In this document: in pieces, positions 60,156-64,000 of the stretch
Numbering within the stretch: position 1 is the stretch's first letter
How the letters are laid out: every line of letters begins with the position of its first letter
Assembly (NCBI GenBank): GCA_049582805.1
Contig: JBAUUR010000111.1
Span: 28,547-92,546 of the forward strand
Reading direction: 5' to 3'
From: CAVXFS01 sp049582805
GTDB taxonomy: Bacteria; Pseudomonadota; Gammaproteobacteria; Burkholderiales; Gallionellaceae
DNA length: 64,000 nucleotides
Program-made: the position numbers and the translations under genes
Notes under the pieces: model-generated
Database searches by the model: none
Told to the model about the DNA's origin: nothing
Seen by the model: only the letters and a program-made list of their open reading frames with translations

Positions 60156-60755
60156 TTATTTCTTCCAGGACAGGATGAGCGGCTCTCTTCTCGAGGTGGG
60201 TTGGGTCTCGCCGCTGGGCACACCAACGACGATAGGCGCGATGGCAGAGTATTCGTCAGGGATGCCGAGTTCCGTTTTCACCTTGTGAATATTCAGGGCA
60301 GCAACAGTAGAGCCGATAACGCAACTGCCCAGCCCAATGGCGTTGGCCGCCAGCATCAGGTTCTCCGCCGCCAGCCAGCAGTCGGCGGTTACGAATGATC
60401 CGAGCGGCCTGGCGCAGATAATGATGAGCGTATTGGCGCCATGGAAGATATTGAAATCCGGCCGGGTGAAATGATCGAACGAGTGGCTGGCCCCATGCGC
60501 ATTGCGGTGGCGCACCTCTTCGACGAAGAGCGGTTTGGCCAGATCGGACAAACGCTGCAATAACTCATGGTCTTGCACGACGACGAATGCCCAGGGTTCT
60601 TCATGCATGGCCGTAGGAGCATGCACGGCGGCATCAAGCAAGGTTTGTATGGTGGCACTATCGAGAGCCGTTGGCGCATAGGCGCGGACGGAACGGCGAG
60701 CATAGATGGTTTTTAATATGCCATTGGCGGAATGTTGTAAGTCTTGTTGATTCAT
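60156..60755 (-). CDS. Nitroreductase-family flavoprotein
   Basis: 199 residues from the ATG at 60755 (AAGGAGAAA upstream). FMN-binding ARRSVRAYAPTALDS near the start, AAVHAPTAMHEEPWAF, then GLGSCVIGS and VGVPSGE are typical. It reduces nitro compounds, quinones or flavin substrates with NAD(P)H. The substrate is not evident. It is 141 bp from the L,D-transpeptidase, on the same strand. Confidence 0.88.
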   Translation of the reverse strand: MNQQDLQHSANGILKTIYARRSVRAYAPTALDSATIQTLLDAAVHAPTAMHEEPWAFVVVQDHELLQRLSDLAKPLFVEEVRHRNAHGASHSFDHFTRPDFNIFHGANTLIIICARPLGSFVTADCWLAAENLMLAANAIGLGSCVIGSTVAALNIHKVKTELGIPDEYSAIAPIVVGVPSGETQPTSRREPLILSWKK

Positions 60756-61402
60756 GGATTTCTCCTTCCGAGAATTTGCGCAGGCAAGCATAGTGACTAA
60801 CCACGTATGATGCAACCAGCCGCACGCAGATAGCATTAAAAACGGCTTCTCGCCTCGGGGACAACGGCAAGTTACTTCCAAGGCGCGTGATCTAATCAAT
60901 AGGTTGAATCAGATGTCCCTGGCGAAGGCACAAAATAGCGCCCACAAAATTGGCGCACGAGAGCATCAGTAAAATTCACAAATCTTAATGAAATATATAC
61001 AGTTTTTTGTCTGCTCATAATTTGAGCGATCGCAGTTAATTATTCAACTTCCGGTTCGTCCCAAACGAAGGTCACGAATTTTTCCCATAACGAAAATTCA
61101 GCTTGTATCTCCCCCGCTCTTGGCGCGGGATAATGCGATTGGAAGCTCGCCGGTTTTTTTCTGCGTCTGTTCCCGCAGTCTTGTTGCGGGGATAGACACA
61201 AGGCGAGCGAGGCAAATTTATTTCTCATTTTTTGAAAATTTAGTCAGCATTTTTCTTGGTTTCGAGAATTTAATCATCAGATTTATAGAGAAATCCTCAT
61301 TGATAATACTTGGCATTAAATGTGCTTGGTAAACATCAAGCCTGAATCCGCCAAAAGCCCTTCACCTGCAGTATGGCTGGCGATGATATTAAGGGGCGGC
61401 CA

Positions 61403-61417
61403 ATTGACACGGTCAAT
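61403..61417. promoter_or_regulatory. Palindrome before the cysteine-repeat gene
   Basis: ATTGAC and GTCAAT are exact inverted repeats separated by ACG, about 109 bp before the coding start. It could be a repressor or activator site. No regulator is assigned. Confidence 0.35.
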
Positions 61418-61489
61418 CGAAAGCTTTGCTCATGAATAATAAGCCAATAATAAATACTGGCCTTATTTACGTTAGTAATAGTGATAAAG

Positions 61490-61510
61490 GCCGGGACGCA
61501 ATCGTCCGGC
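61490..61510 (+). promoter_or_regulatory. Hairpin in the 5' leader of the cysteine-repeat gene
   Basis: Stem of eight pairs with a single bulged G and a CAAT loop; it ends 15 bp before the ATG and could cover the ribosome site region. No riboswitch family was recognised. Confidence 0.35.
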
Positions 61511-61525
61511 TATTATTGGTTAGCC

Positions 61526-61798
61526 ATGATTAGATTCGCCACAGTCTTCGCTCTCCTGATGGCAGGGAATGCTGTCGCCGGAACTGACCTGCAATGCGTC
61601 AGCGACTGCTCTGCGCTTAAAAATCCGAAAGAATTCTGTATGTCGCAATGTTCATACAAAGACGACACGAAGCAATCGCAACCCGTCAACCTCAAGCTGC
61701 AAACACCCAAGGTTCCACAAGCTAACCCTCAATGCTTGAAGACATGCACGGCGGAAGGTTCCCCATCTCAGTTTTGCCAGCAACTCTGTTCCCATTAA
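61526..61798 (+). CDS. Small secreted protein with two CX3C-X9-CX3C repeats
   Basis: 90 residues from the ATG at 61526. Residues 1-19 form a signal peptide (TVFALLMAGNAVAG). The mature part has two copies of a 19-residue unit: CVSDCSALKNPKEFCMSQC and CLKTCTAEGSPSQFCQQLC, each with spacing C-x3-C-x9-C-x3-C, joined by a linker rich in Gln, Pro and Lys. The eight cysteines could form disulfide-linked helical hairpins, like CHCH or small Tim proteins in shape, or bind metal. The family is not recognised. It is monocistronic as far as seen. Confidence 0.6.
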   Translation: MIRFATVFALLMAGNAVAGTDLQCVSDCSALKNPKEFCMSQCSYKDDTKQSQPVNLKLQTPKVPQANPQCLKTCTAEGSPSQFCQQLCSH

Positions 61799-62345
61799 CC
61801 CCTGTCCATGAGGCAGAGTAATGAACATGCGATAGGGAATCCTCACCAATTGCTTAAGGTGCCCTTCAGTGATTTTCAGTGATCACTTCCGGGCAAGCAG
61901 TTTGCCAGTCTGAATTTCCGCTGTGTGCCTGTTCTGTTGAAAAACTCATTTTAGCGGCTCGAAAATGACCGCTTGAAAAACACCGGCTTTATACAGCGCT
62001 CCACAATCGACGAACGCCTTTCAATCGATGGTTTAACTATCCCCAATATTCTGCATGGAAGGGTGCTGAAAGAGTCTTTCAACCGAATATATCCAATTGC
62101 AGACATGCGATCTTTGCCCTTTTCTTTATGCAACATTGATCTTGTCAGTGCAACCAGTGTTGATATACTGATGCCAAATCGCTGATGATTGGATAGCATG
62201 TGGCAAACAAGTGTGCGAGCAGTGCTCTCCATTGCTGAAATATTCCAAGGCTATAATCAGAAAGTAGTTAAGGACTGGCGATTATCCATCGGCATAATGA
62301 AATTTCCTTATACTGCTGTTCTGTATCCGTGGGCTCGCTTTCTAC
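61799..62345. other. Gap between the cysteine-repeat gene and the ABC transporter
   Basis: 547 bp. Open frames on both strands of 66-93 codons overlap one another and match no family. No clear promoter or terminator was found. The base composition is A+T rich. Confidence 0.4.
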
Positions 62346-63161
62346 ATGAACACAACTGTCCCCGACGGATTTGCCATCAAAACGTCTGAACTGACACGCC
62401 AGTTCGGGCATTTGACTGCGGTGGATCACATCGAGCTGCGCGTTCCCTATGGGGAAATTTTTGGCTTGCTCGGTGCAAACGGCGCGGGGAAGAGCACCGT
62501 TATAAAGATGCTCACGACTCTGCTGTCGCCGACATCCGGGTCAGCCGAAGTCGGCGGATACGACATCATCAAATCTCCGGGAGAGGTCAGGCGGCGCATC
62601 GGCTATGTGTCGCAACTCGTGTCGGCCGACGGCGCCCTGACCGGCTACGAGAATCTGCGCCTGTCGGCCAAACTCTATGGCCTGGCCAAGGCAGAGAGGG
62701 GCAAGCGCATCGGCGATGCGCTGGACTTCATGGGCCTTGCCGATTCGGCGCACAAGCTGGTGAAAACCTATTCCGGCGGCATGATCCGCAGGCTTGAGCT
62801 TGCCCAGGCCATGTTGCATCGCCCCGCGATCCTGTTCCTGGACGAGCCGACGATCGGGCTGGATCCGGTTGCGCGCCGTATGGTGTGGGATCGTCTGCTG
62901 GATCTCAGGCATGACTATGGCATGACGGTTCTGATCACCACGCACGATATGGAAGAATCTGAGGCGCTTTGCGACAAGCTGGCGATTCTGCATGTGGGGC
63001 GGGTAAGCGTGGTCGGAAAGCCTGCTGAGTTGCGCGCGGGGATCGGAGCGAGCGCGACCATGGATGACGTGTTCGTGCATTACGCGGGCGGCTTGATACA
63101 CGAAGGCGGGACTTTCCGCGAGGTCGCCCAGGCCCGCAGGACTGCTCACCGCCTTGGCTGA
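62346..63161 (+). CDS. ABC transporter ATP-binding protein (DrrA-like)
   Basis: 271 residues. Walker A GANGAGKSTVIK (about 47-58), signature YSGGMIRRLELAQAM, Walker B ILFLDEPTIGLDP, and the switch His in LITTHDMEE are complete. A C-terminal extension after about 230 is typical of the DrrA/NodI-type exporters. It works with the permease encoded 11 bp downstream. Cargo is unknown. Confidence 0.9.
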   Translation: MNTTVPDGFAIKTSELTRQFGHLTAVDHIELRVPYGEIFGLLGANGAGKSTVIKMLTTLLSPTSGSAEVGGYDIIKSPGEVRRRIGYVSQLVSADGALTGYENLRLSAKLYGLAKAERGKRIGDALDFMGLADSAHKLVKTYSGGMIRRLELAQAMLHRPAILFLDEPTIGLDPVARRMVWDRLLDLRHDYGMTVLITTHDMEESEALCDKLAILHVGRVSVVGKPAELRAGIGASATMDDVFVHYAGGLIHEGGTFREVAQARRTAHRLG

Positions 63162-63172
63162 GCGACGAACTG

Positions 63173-63943
63173 ATGCAACGATTCATCCGCGAGAGTGCCG
63201 CAATCGTTGAAGTTGAGCTGATCAAACTGGTCCGTGATCCGACCGAAATGCTCTCCCGCGCGGTGCAGCCAGTGCTGTGGCTGGTGGTATTCGGACAGGT
63301 TCTCGCCCAGGTTCGCGGCATCCATACCGGGCAGTTAAGCTACCTTGCATTCATCACGCCCGGGATACTCGCGCAGAGCGTTCTGTTCAGCGCGATCTTC
63401 TATGGCATCGCGGTAATCTGGGAGCGCGACCTTGGCGTGGTGCATAAACTGCTGGCGAGTCCTGCCCGGCGCAGTTCACTGGTTTTTGGCAAAGCGGTCG
63501 CCGCCGGATTCCGCGGCCTTCTGCAGGCAGTGGTCATTTACCTGATCGCTCTCGTTATGCATGTTTCGCTCAGGCTGGATCCGCTGGCAATCTTTGCGGT
63601 GCTGGCCAGTGTGATGCTGGGATCGGGGATCTTTGCCACTTTCTCTCTCATCATCGCGTGTATCGTAAAAACGCGGGAGCGTTTCATGGGCATCGGGCAG
63701 CTCCTGACCATGCCGATGTTTTTCGCGAGTAACGCAATCTATCCGCTGGACATCATGCCACGCTGGCTGCGTGTCATCGCGCAGATCAATCCGCTCACCT
63801 ATCTGATCGACGCGCTACGCGGTCTCATGATTAAAGGCGGGGAGAACGTTCACGGTTATGTTGTCGATTTCACGGTCATGCTCGCGGTGTTCGCTGTCCT
63901 GCTATTCGTCGCAGTGAAGTTGTACCCATCGTTGGCAGAATGA
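63173..63943 (+). CDS. ABC-2 type permease (DrrB-like)
   Basis: 256 residues with about six membrane segments and the family's C-terminal NAIYPLDIMPRWLRVIAQINPLTYLIDALRG block. It forms the membrane part of the exporter whose ATPase is the previous gene. The 57 bp after it, to the end of the window, show no feature. Confidence 0.9.
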   Translation: MQRFIRESAAIVEVELIKLVRDPTEMLSRAVQPVLWLVVFGQVLAQVRGIHTGQLSYLAFITPGILAQSVLFSAIFYGIAVIWERDLGVVHKLLASPARRSSLVFGKAVAAGFRGLLQAVVIYLIALVMHVSLRLDPLAIFAVLASVMLGSGIFATFSLIIACIVKTRERFMGIGQLLTMPMFFASNAIYPLDIMPRWLRVIAQINPLTYLIDALRGLMIKGGENVHGYVVDFTVMLAVFAVLLFVAVKLYPSLAE

Positions 63944-64000
63944 GTGGTGACATTGGATTTTAGCCTGCGAAAGGAAGGTAATCACTTTGCAGCTCTAGTT

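Larger units (their letters stand above)
60756..61525. other. A+T-rich gap with regulatory-looking sites
   Basis: 770 bp divergent between the nitroreductase and the small cysteine protein. No gene is convincing. It holds a perfect inverted repeat ATTGAC-ACG-GTCAAT (61403-61417) and a stem with one bulge, GCCGGGACG / CGTCCGGC (61490-61510), within 20 bp of the next start. The first half is notably A+T rich compared with the rest of the window. Confidence 0.45.

Noticed and set aside
61120..61332. Open frame of 70 codons in the A+T-rich gap
   Set aside because: Low-complexity hydrophobic end, no ribosome site and an overlapping frame on the other strand; probably chance.
61951..62232. Minus-strand frame of 93 codons before the ABC genes
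   Set aside because: No recognisable family and overlapped by an equal frame on the plus strand; neither can be supported.

Overview
The window is chromosomal DNA of a Gram-negative betaproteobacterium. Gene content and order (rpe-gph-trpE/trpG-trpD, hisC-B-H-A-F-I-E-hinT-tatABC-degQ type, dusB-fis-purH-purD, ubiD, two LpxL-type acyltransferases, metK) resemble Nitrosomonadales such as Gallionellaceae; this placement is inference from synteny and protein style. No rRNA, tRNA, CRISPR array, prophage or intact insertion sequence was seen.

Layout. 1-2.4 kb: remains of a fur-like gene running off the left edge, a Fur-box promoter, then a periplasmic cupredoxin, an FTR1 iron permease and an outer-membrane protein (iron uptake). 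2.4-7.6 kb: DNA repair glycosylase, MidA-type methyltransferase, pteridine reductase-like SDR, ttcA, hemF, tsaC. 7.6-11.5 kb: an accessory pair, a 923-residue MmeI-like restriction-modification enzyme and a Fic protein. 11.6-15.9 kb: purD, purH, fis, dusB. 16-20.2 kb: ubiquinone monooxygenase, dsbC, mltA, a methyltransferase, apaG. 20.3-25.6 kb: rpe, gph, trpE, a convergent small lipoprotein, trpG, trpD; trpC is absent and a broken polyphosphate:AMP phosphotransferase fragment plus sixA follow. 26.4-36.3 kb: NarL-type regulator, the his cluster (no hisG or hisD here), hinT, tatABC, a DegS/DegQ protease, a Nif3-like protein. 36.3-39.9 kb: a signalling group (FHA protein, PP2C phosphatase, universal stress protein) with unknown proteins. 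40.2-52.2 kb: bioA-dacB, ubiD, two acyltransferases, metK, hemN, a nitronate monooxygenase-like protein, mutY. 52.4-58.3 kb: a permease-adaptor-outer membrane RND efflux operon. 58.4-60.8 kb: a Tat-exported M15-type peptidase, an L,D-transpeptidase and a nitroreductase. 61.5-64 kb: a small cysteine-repeat secreted protein and an ABC-2 exporter pair.

The strongest unusual theme is short palindromic repeats. They lie between genes and also, in frame, inside four core genes (purD, bioA, dacB and twice in mutY). The dacB copy is exactly 48 codons long, has terminal inverted repeats, carries a second palindrome nested in it, and has an intergenic relative at 4.88-4.98 kb. This resembles the protein-coding palindromic elements known from Rickettsia. 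Other signals are gene remnants (fur, pap), a 91-bp tandem duplication of the hisC 3' end with related inverted sequence upstream of hisC, and a two-module dispersed repeat near hisC and before tatB.

All functional calls rest on reading motifs and remembered family features; no database search was run.
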